Shown here: positions 15,912 to 28,882 of the stretch, piece by piece
Numbering within the stretch: position 1 is the stretch's first letter
How the letters are laid out: every line of letters starts with the position of its first letter
DNA from: Nocardioides panaciterrulae
GTDB lineage: Bacteria; Actinomycetota; Actinomycetes; Propionibacteriales; Nocardioidaceae
Direction: 5' to 3'
NCBI RefSeq assembly: GCF_013409645.1
Contig: NZ_JACCBG010000001.1
Coordinates: 1,054,001 to 1,118,000, forward strand
DNA: 64,000 nt
The notes under the pieces: generated by a model
The model's database searches: none
What the model saw: the letters and a program-made list of their open reading frames with translations, nothing else
Told to the model about the DNA's origin: nothing
Translations under genes and position numbers: made by a program

Positions 15912-16787
15912 TCAGCCCGGGAAGATGCGGGGCAGGTCCGCCGCGCGTCCGGTGAACCGAGGGGCGCGCTTCTCCCGGAAGGCCGCCACGCCCTCCTTGC
16001 CGTCCCCGAGCGAGGTCCAGAACATCGCCAGCGAGTCCGAGAGGTGCGCCTCGAGCGGCTCGGCCGCCGCGCTGTTGCGGTAGAGCAGCCGCTTGGCCAG
16101 GCCGAGGGCCACGGGGGACCGGTCGACCACGAAGGACCGCGCCAGCTCGCGGGCGGCGGGGAGCAGGTCGTCGGGCTCGTGCAGCGAGCGGACCAGGCGG
16201 CCGTCGTACGCCGCCTGCGCGTCGAGGACGTCGGCGGAGTAGACCCACTCCAGCGCCTGCTGGATGCCGACGATCCGCGGGAGGAACCAGCTCGACGCCG
16301 CCTCCGGCACGATGCCGAGCCGGCCGAACACGAACCCGATCCGCGCCCTGGTCGAGGCCAGCCGCAGGTCCATGGCCAGGGTCATCGTCGCCCCGATCCC
16401 GACCGCCGCGCCGTTGATCGCCGCGATGACGGGCTTGGGCAGCGCATGGATCGCGAGCGTCACCCGGCCACCGGTGTCACGCACGCCGTCGTGCCAGGGG
16501 GCCTCGTCGAGATGGGCGCGCAGCTCCTCCGGGGTGGGGGAGAGGGTCTCGTCGAGCCCGAAGACGTTGCCCTCGGCCGAGAGGTCCATCCCGGCGCAGA
16601 ACGCCCGGCCCGCTCCGGTCACCACGACCGCGCGGACCGCGTCGTCACGCGCGTCGGTGAGGAAGAACCGCTCCAGCTCCCGCGCCATGGTGAGGTCGAA
16701 GGCGTTCAGCGCGTCGGGACGGTTCAGCGTCAGGGTGGCGACGCCGTCGGGGTCGACCTCGAGCGACAGGGTCTCGTAGTCGGTCAC
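15912..16787 (-). CDS. Enoyl-CoA hydratase/isomerase family protein
   Basis: A 291-aa crotonase-fold protein. GAGRAFCAGMDLS (about 59-71) forms the first oxyanion-hole strand, KPVIAAINGAAVGIGATMTLAMDLRLAS (about 118-145) the second, followed by FGRLGIVPEAASSWFLPR with Glu near 164, one of the two catalytic acids in hydratases. The insertion at about 72-105 makes it slightly longer than typical. Likely acts in acyl-CoA beta-oxidation or a related pathway. It starts 3 bp after the stop of the LCP gene, so it may be co-transcribed with it, although the functions are unrelated. Confidence 0.85.
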   Translation of the reverse strand: MTDYETLSLEVDPDGVATLTLNRPDALNAFDLTMARELERFFLTDARDDAVRAVVVTGAGRAFCAGMDLSAEGNVFGLDETLSPTPEELRAHLDEAPWHDGVRDTGGRVTLAIHALPKPVIAAINGAAVGIGATMTLAMDLRLASTRARIGFVFGRLGIVPEAASSWFLPRIVGIQQALEWVYSADVLDAQAAYDGRLVRSLHEPDDLLPAARELARSFVVDRSPVALGLAKRLLYRNSAAAEPLEAHLSDSLAMFWTSLGDGKEGVAAFREKRAPRFTGRAADLPRIFPG

Positions 16788-16790
16788 GGC

Positions 16791-18029
16791 TCAGTCGCCC
16801 GTCTGGCCCGCGAGGCCGGTGGGCGTGCACAGGCTCTTCGGGATGTCGGCGGTGTCGTCCTTGATGATGTAGTCGAACATCTGCTTCGAGCGCTGCGGGT
16901 CCCAGTGCACCGCGAAGTCGGAGATCGGGACCCCGCAGGTCAGCCCCTGGTCGCCGTTGACCCGGGTCATCGCCATCGCCCACATCGCCGCCCGGAGCGG
17001 GCTGGTGCCCGAGCCGAACGCGAAGGAGTCGGGGGCGGCCATGTTCAGGCGCCAGTAGCGGACCGGGTTCAGGAACGACCACGGCGAGACGACCTTCTTG
17101 CCGACCGCGGAGACCACCTCCCGCTGGTGGGCGGCCCGGCCGAGGTCGCCGTACTTGTCGACGTGGCGCGAGCGGGCGTAGGCCAGCGCGGTCGCGCCGT
17201 CGGCCTCCTGGCAGCCCTTCTTCACGTCGAGGTTGGCGAGCTTGTCCACCATGTCCTGCTTGGGGCAGATCTGCACGCCGCCGACGGCGTTGACCACGTC
17301 GACGACGCCGCCGAAGCCGATCTCGACGTAGTCGTCGATGCGGATCCCGGTGTTGTTCTCGATGGTCTTCACCAGCAGGCCGGGCTTGCCGTGGGCGTAG
17401 GCGAAGGCCGCGTTGATCTTGGTGTTGCCGTGGCCGGGGACGTCGACCAGCGAGTCCCGGGGGATCGACATCAGCAGGTTCGGGCCGGAGCCGGTGTGCA
17501 GCAGCATGATCGTGTCGGTGCGCTGGCCGACCGCGTTGCCGGTGCCGAGCTTCTTGCGCTCCTCGGGGCTCAGCCCGGCCCGCGAGTCGCTGCCGACCAT
17601 GAGGTACGTCGTGCCGGGCTGGTCGGCCGGCCGCGACCCGCTGGGCTCGAAGTCGACCTTGTGCACCTTCGACCAGGCGAACAGCGGCACCGCCACCAGC
17701 CACACCACCCACAACAGCACCAGCACCATCAGCCAGCGCAGCCAGTAGCGCGGCCGGCGGGACCGGCCGGAGGGACGCCCGCGCGCGGGCGCCGGCGAAC
17801 GACCCGGCGGCCGGCCCGGCGGGGGTGCGGCCGGCGGGCGCGAGGGACGGTCGCCCGCGCCCGGGCGGGGGACCGTCGGCATCACCCGGGTCTCCTCGGG
17901 GCGAGGCCGCCGGGGCACGGGCCGGGTCGCGTCGTCGTCCGGCGGCGGCGCACCCCCGCCGCCGTAGAGCCAGTCGAACTTGGGAGTGCCGTCGTCGGGC
18001 GCGCCCTCGCCGCGCGGTCGGTCAGCCAT
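16791..18029 (-). CDS. LCP (LytR-CpsA-Psr) family cell-wall polymer ligase
   Basis: A 412-aa type II membrane protein: a Pro/Arg-rich cytoplasmic tail (1-100), one helix (about 98-118) and an extracytoplasmic LCP domain. Marks are MVGSDSRAG (about 147-155), QRTDTIMLLHTG (about 169-180), SIPRDSLVDVPGHGNTKINAAFAYA (about 190-214) and YARSRHVDKYGDLGRAAHQ (about 290-308), which include the Arg and Asp residues that bind the lipid pyrophosphate. LCP proteins transfer undecaprenyl-linked glycopolymers to peptidoglycan. The ATG at 18029 has TAGCGT 6 nt upstream (18036-18041, minus strand), so it is leaderless. Confidence 0.9.
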   Translation of the reverse strand: MADRPRGEGAPDDGTPKFDWLYGGGGAPPPDDDATRPVPRRPRPEETRVMPTVPRPGAGDRPSRPPAAPPPGRPPGRSPAPARGRPSGRSRRPRYWLRWLMVLVLLWVVWLVAVPLFAWSKVHKVDFEPSGSRPADQPGTTYLMVGSDSRAGLSPEERKKLGTGNAVGQRTDTIMLLHTGSGPNLLMSIPRDSLVDVPGHGNTKINAAFAYAHGKPGLLVKTIENNTGIRIDDYVEIGFGGVVDVVNAVGGVQICPKQDMVDKLANLDVKKGCQEADGATALAYARSRHVDKYGDLGRAAHQREVVSAVGKKVVSPWSFLNPVRYWRLNMAAPDSFAFGSGTSPLRAAMWAMAMTRVNGDQGLTCGVPISDFAVHWDPQRSKQMFDYIIKDDTADIPKSLCTPTGLAGQTGD

Positions 18030-18059
18030 GCGGGAACGCTACCGCGAGGCCCCGAGGGG

Positions 18060-19451
18060 TCAGCCGGTGCGCCGGGTGGTCGCGACCAGCTCGGCCAGCG
18101 ACCCGGCGATGCCCACGGCCAGCACGTCGAGGTCGGCGGTGCTGTCCCGGTCGCCGGTGATCCCGAAGGTGAGGGTGTCCCGGTAGGAGAACATGGCCAC
18201 CCCGATGCGCACGCGGTCCGCGATCGGCACGTAGGGCAGCATCTCCAGCGCCTCGCGGCCCAGTGCGTAGAGCGGGGTCCGGGGGCCGGGCACGTTCGTG
18301 GTGACGGTCGTGATCTGGTGCTGGGGCAGCCGCCAGCCCAGTCGCAGCCCCCAGGACACCGAGGGGAACGGGCTGAGCTCCGCGGCCTCGGTGATGCTCT
18401 CGCCGGCCTCCGGCTCGTGGTGGCCGCGCAGGCCGCGGATCCGGCGGCGGATCGTGGCCAGCCGGGCGACCGGGTCGGCCACGTCCACGGGCAGGAAGGG
18501 CAGCATCAGCGACACCCGGTTCTCCAGCACCGACTCCTCGCCGGGGTGGCGGGTCGAGACGGGGACCAGCGAGCGCAGGGTGTGGGCATCGGTGGGCTCC
18601 CCCCGGGCGAGCAGGAGGCGCCGGAACCCACCGGTCACCGCCGCGAGGGCGACGTCGTTCACGGTGGCGTCGTACGCCGAGCGGACGGTGAGCAGGTCGT
18701 CCATCGGCACTGTGGTCCACGTGTAGCGCCGGTCGCCGCCGAGCGGCCCGGACAGCGAGCTGCGGTGCACGGGCCGGACCGCGCCCCCGAGGGTCAGCAG
18801 CCCGCTGGTGGTCCGCGCGGTCGTCCGCACCAGCCGTCGCGGTGTCCGGGCCGCGTGGGCGAGGGTGCCGGCGAGGTGGACCGGGGAGGCGAGCAGCTCG
18901 CGGAGCGCGCCGACGGTGACCTCGGCGGTGGAGGCGGAGGACTCGGGGAGCCAGGTGTCGGGGACGCCGGGTCGACGCTCCGGGCTGGGGTCCAGCAGCA
19001 GCCGGTAGAGGTCGGTGCCGGAGACGCCGTCCACCACGCTGTGGTGGACCTTGGAGAGCAACGCCCAGCGTCCGTCGGCCAGGCCGGTCCAGAACCAGTA
19101 CTCCCACAGCGGGCGGGCCCGGTCCATGCGGGTGGTCATCAGCCTGCTGAGCAGCTCCTCGACCTGGCGCCGGCCGCCGGGCGCGGGCACCGTGATCGGG
19201 CGCAGGTGGTGGTGGATGTCGAAGTGCTCGTCGTCGACCCAGGCGGGCGCGGCCAGCCCCAGCGGCACCGGCCGCAGCTTCTGCCGGTAGCGGGGGATGA
19301 GCGGGAGCCGTCCCACGATCGTCTCCACGAGCTCCTCGTAGGCGGGCGCCGGCCCGGCGAAGACCGCGAGCGACCCGATCGCCAGCGAGGCGTACGGGTC
19401 CACGTCCTCGGCCTCGAGGAAGGCGTCGGCCAGCGGGGTCAGTCGCTCCAC
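18060..19451 (-). CDS. Wax ester synthase / diacylglycerol acyltransferase (WS/DGAT), copy 1
   Basis: A 463-aa WS/DGAT protein. The catalytic motif is HHSVVDG (about 130-136 in KVHHSVVDGVSG), preceded by RPLWEYWF near 108. C-terminal NVPGPRTPLY (about 385-395) is the second conserved motif of the family. The enzyme esterifies fatty alcohol or diacylglycerol with acyl-CoA to make storage wax or triacylglycerol at the membrane or lipid-body surface. The GTG at 19451 has GAGG about 9 nt upstream. It is divergent from a second, different WS/DGAT gene 145-345 bp away. A GGGTAC on the minus strand in between is unsupported by a -35. Confidence 0.88.
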   Translation of the reverse strand: MERLTPLADAFLEAEDVDPYASLAIGSLAVFAGPAPAYEELVETIVGRLPLIPRYRQKLRPVPLGLAAPAWVDDEHFDIHHHLRPITVPAPGGRRQVEELLSRLMTTRMDRARPLWEYWFWTGLADGRWALLSKVHHSVVDGVSGTDLYRLLLDPSPERRPGVPDTWLPESSASTAEVTVGALRELLASPVHLAGTLAHAARTPRRLVRTTARTTSGLLTLGGAVRPVHRSSLSGPLGGDRRYTWTTVPMDDLLTVRSAYDATVNDVALAAVTGGFRRLLLARGEPTDAHTLRSLVPVSTRHPGEESVLENRVSLMLPFLPVDVADPVARLATIRRRIRGLRGHHEPEAGESITEAAELSPFPSVSWGLRLGWRLPQHQITTVTTNVPGPRTPLYALGREALEMLPYVPIADRVRIGVAMFSYRDTLTFGITGDRDSTADLDVLAVGIAGSLAELVATTRRTG

Positions 19452-19593
19452 CCGACCAGCCTCGTCGCGGGCCCGGGCCGCCGCCGGGGGCGGACGTACC
19501 CGCCCCTCGGGCCCTTGGGCCCTGTGGGGCCACGGGGCGCCGGGGGGAGCGTGGAGCCGAGCAGCCCACGGCATAAGGAGGACGACCCGCGAC

Positions 19594-19785
19594 ATGAGTG
19601 ACCTGGAGCGCCGGCGCACCGAGGCAGAGGCCCGCGAGACGGCCGGACGGCGCTCCAGCGCCGACCGGGCGCGGCTGTGGGCGAGCCTCAACAAGTACCT
19701 GGCCTCGGAGGGGCGGCACGCCCACCGGGTCGCCGAGGAGGAGCGCGCGGCCGGTCGGGACGAGTCCGACCGGCGACGGGACTGA
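19594..19785 (+). CDS. Small highly charged protein of unknown function (63 aa)
   Basis: A 63-aa ORF with a strong AAGGAGG box 13 nt before the ATG at 19594. The product is very rich in Arg, Glu and Ala (MSDLERRRTEAEARETAGRR...), predicted as one long charged helix with no membrane segment or Cys. It is followed 11 bp later by the GTG of the second WS/DGAT gene, so the two are probably one operon. No family recognised; the ribosome binding site and spacing are the main evidence that it is real. Confidence 0.6.
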   Translation: MSDLERRRTEAEARETAGRRSSADRARLWASLNKYLASEGRHAHRVAEEERAAGRDESDRRRD

Positions 19786-19796
19786 CGGGCACCGAC

Positions 19797-21167
19797 GTGC
19801 GCAGGACGGTCGCCCCGGTCGACACCATCTGGTTGAACATGGACCGGGCGAACAACCTGATGGTGATCGAGTCCCTGATGACCACCGCCGAGCCGATCGA
19901 CCCCGCGCGCTTCCTGGAGGTGCTCCGCACCCGGGTGTGCGACCGCTACCCGGTCTTCGGGCAGCGTCCGGTCCCGCCGCGCACGCCGCTGGGGATGCCG
20001 CGCTGGGAGGACGTGCCGGACTTCGACCCGGCCACCCACGTGCGGACGCTGCGCCTCGCGGCGCCGGGCGACGTCCGCGCGCTGCAGCGGCACGTCAACC
20101 GGTATGTCAGTGTCCCGCTGCCCCGCGACCGTCCGCTGTGGCAGATGCACCTGATCCACGGGTACGACGGGGGCTCGGCGGTGCACTCCCGTCTGCACCA
20201 CGCAATGGCCGACGGCATCGCGCTGATGAACGTGCTGCTGTCGATGACCGACCCCACGCCGGACGCGCCGCCGTGGGAGCCCCAGCTGGGCGAGCACCGC
20301 AGCTCCGGCCCCGTGGGCACGGCCGTGCACGCCGTGGAGTCGGCGGCGGGCACGGCCGGATCCGCCCTGCTGGACCTGCCGCACCTGCTCTCGCCGACCG
20401 GCGTCGCCGATGCCGTGACGCTGGCCCGGCAGACCACCGGGATCGCCGCCAAGCTGACCCTCGGCCGGCTGCCCAGGTGCGCCCTGACCGGGGTGCCCGG
20501 CCAACGCAAGCACCTGGTCTGGGCGCCGCCGCTCCCGCTCGCCGACGTGGTCGCCGCGGGTCACCGGACGGGCACGACCGTCAACGACGTGCTCACGGCC
20601 GCGCTGGCCGGCGCGGTCTCGACCTACCTGCGCGACCACGACGGGGTGGCGGTGGACCTGCCGACGATGGTGCCGGTCAACCTGCGCCCACCCGACGAGC
20701 CGCTGCCGCGGGAGCTCGGCAACCGGCTCGCCCTCGTGTTGTTCACGCTGCCGTCCGGACTGGACACGCCGTTCGCGCGGCTCGCCGAGACCAAGCGGCG
20801 GATGGACCAGATCAAGCACTCGCCCGAAGCCGTGCTGACCTTCGGACTGATCCGCGGGATCGGCCGGACCGGTCGGGACATCGAGCGCTACCTCGTGGAC
20901 TTCTTCGCCGCCAAGGCCAGCGGGGTGACCACCAACGTGCCGGGTCCGCGGGCGGCGCGCTACCTGGCGGGTGCCCGGATCACCTCGATGCTGGGCTGGG
21001 CGCCCCAGTCCGGGGACCAGACGCTGGGCACCTGCATCTTCACCTACGACGGTCACGTGCACGTGGGCTTCAAGGTCGACGCCGACACCGTCACCCACCC
21101 CGAGGAGCTGCTGACCGCCTTCACGGCCGAGATCGAGGCGTTGCTCGGCCTCGCCCGAGCCGTATGA
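19797..21167 (+). CDS. Wax ester synthase / diacylglycerol acyltransferase (WS/DGAT), copy 2
   Basis: A 456-aa WS/DGAT paralogue: RPLWQMHLIHG near 115, HHAMADG (about 139-145) as the catalytic site, and NVPGPRAARYL near 380. The ORF is open further upstream, but the GTG at 19797 (VRRTVAPVDTIWLNMDRANN) begins where family similarity starts, because PVDTxWLNMDxxxN is the usual N-terminus. It overlaps the next gene by 4 bp (ATGA). Compared with copy 1 the N-terminus and spacing differ, so the two probably differ in acyl acceptor. Confidence 0.87.
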   Translation: MRRTVAPVDTIWLNMDRANNLMVIESLMTTAEPIDPARFLEVLRTRVCDRYPVFGQRPVPPRTPLGMPRWEDVPDFDPATHVRTLRLAAPGDVRALQRHVNRYVSVPLPRDRPLWQMHLIHGYDGGSAVHSRLHHAMADGIALMNVLLSMTDPTPDAPPWEPQLGEHRSSGPVGTAVHAVESAAGTAGSALLDLPHLLSPTGVADAVTLARQTTGIAAKLTLGRLPRCALTGVPGQRKHLVWAPPLPLADVVAAGHRTGTTVNDVLTAALAGAVSTYLRDHDGVAVDLPTMVPVNLRPPDEPLPRELGNRLALVLFTLPSGLDTPFARLAETKRRMDQIKHSPEAVLTFGLIRGIGRTGRDIERYLVDFFAAKASGVTTNVPGPRAARYLAGARITSMLGWAPQSGDQTLGTCIFTYDGHVHVGFKVDADTVTHPEELLTAFTAEIEALLGLARAV

Positions 21168-21601
21168 GCGGGGAGGGGCACAGCCCCGCCGCGGAGGGCG
21201 CCCCAGCCGCGCCACGGGGCCTGGTGCACGCGACGGTCGACGCCTTCGTCGACAGCACCCGCGCCCTGGTCGAGGCGGTGGCCACCGCCGGCGGCGAGGC
21301 GCTCGGCACCCTGCCGACGCCGGTGCCGACCAGCGTCACCCGGATGCTGGTCTCCCTGCGCGGCCTGGTCGACCAGATGCCGCCGCTGACGGCGGAGATC
21401 GACGTGGTGGTCCGCGAGCTGCACGCGAAGCGGCTGAGCATCGAGGCGTTGCAGGCCGAGCTGGCCACCCTCGACGAGCAGCTCGAGATCCTCGAGCGGT
21501 CGCTGCGGCCGGTGGTGGCGTGGAGCCGGCAGTGGAACCGGCTGCGCCGGTCGCTCACCGACGCGCTGCCCACGGGCGAGGGGACCGGGCCGGCCGACTG
21601 A
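21164..21601 (+). CDS. Coiled-coil protein of unknown function next to WS/DGAT (phasin-like?)
   Basis: A 145-aa protein with no recognised family. The N-terminal half is amphipathic and Ala/Val/Leu-rich with Pro breaks (about 20-70). Residues 85-135 form a heptad-like helix (LHAKRLSIEALQAELATLDE). No signal peptide or membrane helix. It overlaps the WS/DGAT gene by 4 bp. The combination of an amphipathic part and a coiled coil resembles phasins or lipid-droplet-coating proteins, and its coupling to an acyltransferase fits that, but this is only a suggestion. Confidence 0.6.
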   Translation: MSGEGHSPAAEGAPAAPRGLVHATVDAFVDSTRALVEAVATAGGEALGTLPTPVPTSVTRMLVSLRGLVDQMPPLTAEIDVVVRELHAKRLSIEALQAELATLDEQLEILERSLRPVVAWSRQWNRLRRSLTDALPTGEGTGPAD

Positions 21602-21625
21602 GCGGTGTCGACTAGGTTGCTGGGT

Positions 21626-22141
21626 ATGTCCGGCACCCTGGGTTCCCTGCCTCCGTCGTACGCCCGTGTCTCGCTGGCGATGATCACCTCCAACCGCGAG
21701 GCGAACCTGCTCGGCAACATCCACGGCGGCGAGGTGATGAAGCTCGCCGACTCGACGGCCGGGGCGGTGGCCCAGCGGCACAGCGGCGGCCCCGCGGTCA
21801 CCGCGGCGATGGACGAGATGGCGTTCCTGGAGCCCGTGCACGTGGGTGACATCGTCCGCACCTTCGCCCAGGTGAACTGGGCGGGCCGGTCCTCGATGGA
21901 GATCGGGGTGCGGGTGGAGACCCAGCCGTGGAACGACCCGACCGAGCACACCCTGCACGTCGCCTCGGCGTACTTCGTCTTCGTCGCGATCGACCCCAAC
22001 GGCCGGGCGCGGCCGGTCCCGGGCCTGCAGCCCGAGACACCCGACGAGGTCCGCCGGCACCGGGAGGCCGAGATCCGGCGCGCCCACCGGCTCGCGAAGC
22101 GACGTGAGATCGAGACGGGCAGGACGTCCGGCGCGTCGTGA
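21626..22141 (+). CDS. Acyl-CoA thioesterase (hotdog fold, BACH/YciA type)
   Basis: A 171-aa hotdog protein. NLLGNIHGGEVMKLADSTAG (about 26-45) is the YciA/BACH signature, with the catalytic Asp in the ADSTAG helix. Hydrolyses acyl-CoA to free acid and CoA, in keeping with the neighbouring acyltransferases. The start is chosen at ATG 21626 because TAGGTT (21613-21618) ends 7 nt before it, giving a leaderless mRNA; the GTG at 21605 would lie upstream of that promoter. It therefore has its own promoter despite the 24-bp gap to the coiled-coil gene. Confidence 0.87.
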   Translation: MSGTLGSLPPSYARVSLAMITSNREANLLGNIHGGEVMKLADSTAGAVAQRHSGGPAVTAAMDEMAFLEPVHVGDIVRTFAQVNWAGRSSMEIGVRVETQPWNDPTEHTLHVASAYFVFVAIDPNGRARPVPGLQPETPDEVRRHREAEIRRAHRLAKRREIETGRTSGAS

Positions 22142-22218
22142 CCGGATGTGGCCCCTGTTGCTGGTGATACTGGGCGGGCACCACCCTTCCCCACGCACCA
22201 CCAGCAGAGAGGCACCCG

Positions 22219-23688
22219 ATGCCGCCCGTCTCTTCCCCCGGGTTGCACGACCGCCAGGGCGCCGCGAGCTCCCGCGCCGACGAGCGCGCCGCCCGGGTCC
22301 GGTTCCGTCGCGCCATGGCGTTGATGTTGATGACCCTGATCGTCCCGGGCTCCGCGCAGCTGGTGGCGGGCAACCGGAAGGTCGGCCGCATCGCCCTGCG
22401 CATCTGGTTGGTCCTGGTCGTCGGCTTCCTCGCGACCCTGGTCGTGGGCGTCGCCTGGCACGAGCTGGTCTTCTGGCTGGTGTCCAACACCCTGCTGCTG
22501 GGGCTGCTGCGGATCGCCCTGATGGCCGGCGCGATCGGGTGGGCCCTGCTGTTCGTCGACGCCTGGCGGATCGGTCAGCCGCTGACGCTGTCGATGGGCC
22601 ACCGGCGCGCGGCCGTGGGCCTCAACGGCGTGCTGTGCCTGTCGGTCGCCGGGAGCCTGCTGTTCGGGGCGCACCTGGTGGGCGTGCAGCGCGACTTCAT
22701 GCTGAGCATGTTCGGCAGCGGCACGGTCAGCGGCGCCCACGACGGTCGCTTCAACGTGCTGCTGATGGGCGGCGACTCCGGCGCCGGCCGATGGGGGCTG
22801 CGCACCGACTCGATGACGGTCGCCAGCATCGACGAGCAGACCGGCAAGACCGTGCTGATCGGCGTGCCGCGCAACATGACCAACTTCCCGTTCGCACCGC
22901 ACTCGCAGATGGCGAAGTACTGGCCCAAGGGCTTCAACTGCGGCTACCCGGCGTGCGAGCTCAACGGCGTCAACACCTGGGTCGGCGACAACCTGGACAA
23001 GTTCAAGGGCGTGAAGGACCCCGGTGTGACCGCCACGATCTCGGCGATCGAGGGCATCACCGGGCTGAAGATCAACTACTGGGCGATGGTGAACCTCCAG
23101 GGCTTCAAGGACCTGGTGGACGCCGTCGGCGGTGTCACGCTCAACGTCCGCCAGCCCATCCCGGTCGGTGGCCTCGGGGACGACGTCGTGGGCTACATCC
23201 AGCCGGGCGTGCGCAAGCTCGACGGGCACGACACCCTCTGGTTCGCCCGGTCGCGCGACGGCTCGGACGACTACTCGCGGATGGCCCGGCAGAAGTGCGT
23301 GATGAGCGCGATGCTGAGCCAGATCAGCCCGCAGGTGGCGGTGCGCAACTTCGAGAAGATCGCCAAGGCGAGCTCGGCGATGATCTCCACCGACGTCCCG
23401 GCCAGCGAGGTCGACCGGTTCATCTCGCTCGCCCTCAAGGCCAAGAGCCAGAAGATCGCCACGCTCTCGCTGGTGCCGCCGCTGGTGAACACCGCCCACC
23501 CGGACATCGCGCTGATCCAGCGCAAGGTCGCGGAGGCGGTCGACCCCTCCGCGGGGACCGGCACGCCGAAGTCGGCGGGCCACCACCGGCACAAGCAGGC
23601 GCCCCAGCAGGTCACCGGCGGCTCCCTCGGCTCGCTGAGCACCGGCTACGCCGCCAACCACTCCGAGGACCTCGCCGCCTCCTGCTGA
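22219..23688 (+). CDS. LCP family cell-wall polymer ligase with multi-helix N-terminus
   Basis: A 489-aa protein. Residues 30-160 hold about four hydrophobic helices instead of the usual one. The LCP domain (about 175-410) shows NVLLMGGDSGAGRWGLRTDSM, VGVPRN-type IGVPRNMTNFP and FARSRDGSDDYSRMARQ with the phosphate-binding Arg/Asp residues. The C-terminal 60 residues are low-complexity and His-rich. It directly precedes the galactofuran genes, so it could attach that polymer to peptidoglycan. AGAGAGG lies 7 nt before the ATG. An inverted repeat (TGCTGGTG near 22158, CACCAGCA near 22198) forms a possible leader hairpin. Confidence 0.88.
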   Translation: MPPVSSPGLHDRQGAASSRADERAARVRFRRAMALMLMTLIVPGSAQLVAGNRKVGRIALRIWLVLVVGFLATLVVGVAWHELVFWLVSNTLLLGLLRIALMAGAIGWALLFVDAWRIGQPLTLSMGHRRAAVGLNGVLCLSVAGSLLFGAHLVGVQRDFMLSMFGSGTVSGAHDGRFNVLLMGGDSGAGRWGLRTDSMTVASIDEQTGKTVLIGVPRNMTNFPFAPHSQMAKYWPKGFNCGYPACELNGVNTWVGDNLDKFKGVKDPGVTATISAIEGITGLKINYWAMVNLQGFKDLVDAVGGVTLNVRQPIPVGGLGDDVVGYIQPGVRKLDGHDTLWFARSRDGSDDYSRMARQKCVMSAMLSQISPQVAVRNFEKIAKASSAMISTDVPASEVDRFISLALKAKSQKIATLSLVPPLVNTAHPDIALIQRKVAEAVDPSAGTGTPKSAGHHRHKQAPQQVTGGSLGSLSTGYAANHSEDLAASC

Positions 23689-23750
23689 CCGATCGACCCG
23701 AGGGCGGGTGGTTTCGTGGAGTCGCTCGCGCGGCCCCTAGGGTGTGAGCC

Positions 23751-24706
23751 GTGACCGAGCCGACGACGTCTCCCCGCGTGGTGGCGGTGGTGGTGACGTT
23801 CAACCGGCTCCCGCTGCTGCAACGCCTCGTGGCCCGGCTGCGCGAGGTGCCGCAGGTCGACGAGGTCCTGGTGGTGGACAACGCCTCCACGGACGGCACC
23901 GGTGAGTGGCTCGCCGGGCTGGAGGGGCAGGTGGATCCCTCCGAGGTGCAGATGGCCGCGGTGACGCCGGTCCTCGGGCGCACGCTGGACCGCAACCGAG
24001 GGGGCGCCGGGGGCTTCCACGACGGCCTGGCCTGGGCGATGGAGCGGGGCGCCGACCTCGCGTGGCTGATGGACGACGACGGGCTGCCGGACCCCGACTG
24101 CCTGGCGACGCTGCTCCAGCGGCGCGACGAGCTCGACTTCTGGGGCCCGGTGGTGGTCGCCGAGGACGACCCCACGCGGCTGGTCTTCCCGATCCGGCTG
24201 CCCGGCGGCACCAGGGTCGTGCACCGCATCGACGAGGTGGTGGGCGCGGCGGCCGACGGAGTGGTCCGCGACGTGGTGATCCCCTTCAACGGGGTCCTGG
24301 TCACCCGCGAGCTGGTCGAGCGGATCGGGCTGGTCCGCGAGGAGTTCTTCATCTGGGGCGACGACCACGAGTACCGCCTGCGGGCCGAGCGCGCCGGCGC
24401 CCGCACCGCCACCGTGGTGGGCGCGCGCGTGCGCCATCCGCGGGTCGGCGACCTCGGCACCCCGATGATGCTCGGACGGACCACCTACAACCACAGCCCC
24501 AGCGACCTCAAGCACTACTGCATGGCGCGCAACAACCTGCTCAACCTGCGCGACTACCGCGGCTGGCCGCACGCCCTCGCCTTCGTCGTGAAGACCGTGT
24601 GGTTCTACACGCTCACCCGGCCGTCCGCGTCGCGGCTGTGGCTGAGCGCGCGGGCCATGCTCGCCGGGTTGCGCGGCGACTTCACCGGCCACGAGAGGTT
24701 CCTGCG

Positions 24707-24710
<4 letters not shown>
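23751..24710 (+). CDS. glfT1: GT2 glycosyltransferase, GlfT1-like galactofuranosyltransferase
   Basis: A 319-aa GT2 enzyme: VVVTFNRLPLLQRLV (about 13-27), VVDNASTDGTGEWL (about 42-55), NRGGAGGFHDGL (about 83-94) and the metal-binding triad MDDDGLPDP (about 107-115). DDPTRLVFPIR, IPFNGVLVTRELV and FFIWGDDHEYRLRAERAGA match, as I recall, the mycobacterial GlfT1 (Rv3782) pattern. GlfT1 adds the first galactofuranose residues to the polyprenyl-linked primer. The GTG at 23751 has TAGGGT 7 nt upstream (23738-23743): leaderless. The stop overlaps the next GT2 gene by 4 bp. The symbol is by similarity, not proof. Confidence 0.75.

Positions 24711-28878
<4,168 letters not shown>

Positions 28879-28882
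<4 letters not shown>

Noticed and set aside
16044-19601. 1185-codon open frame on the + strand
   Set aside because: Antisense shadow of enoyl-CoA hydratase, LCP and WS/DGAT genes; no domain in the translation.
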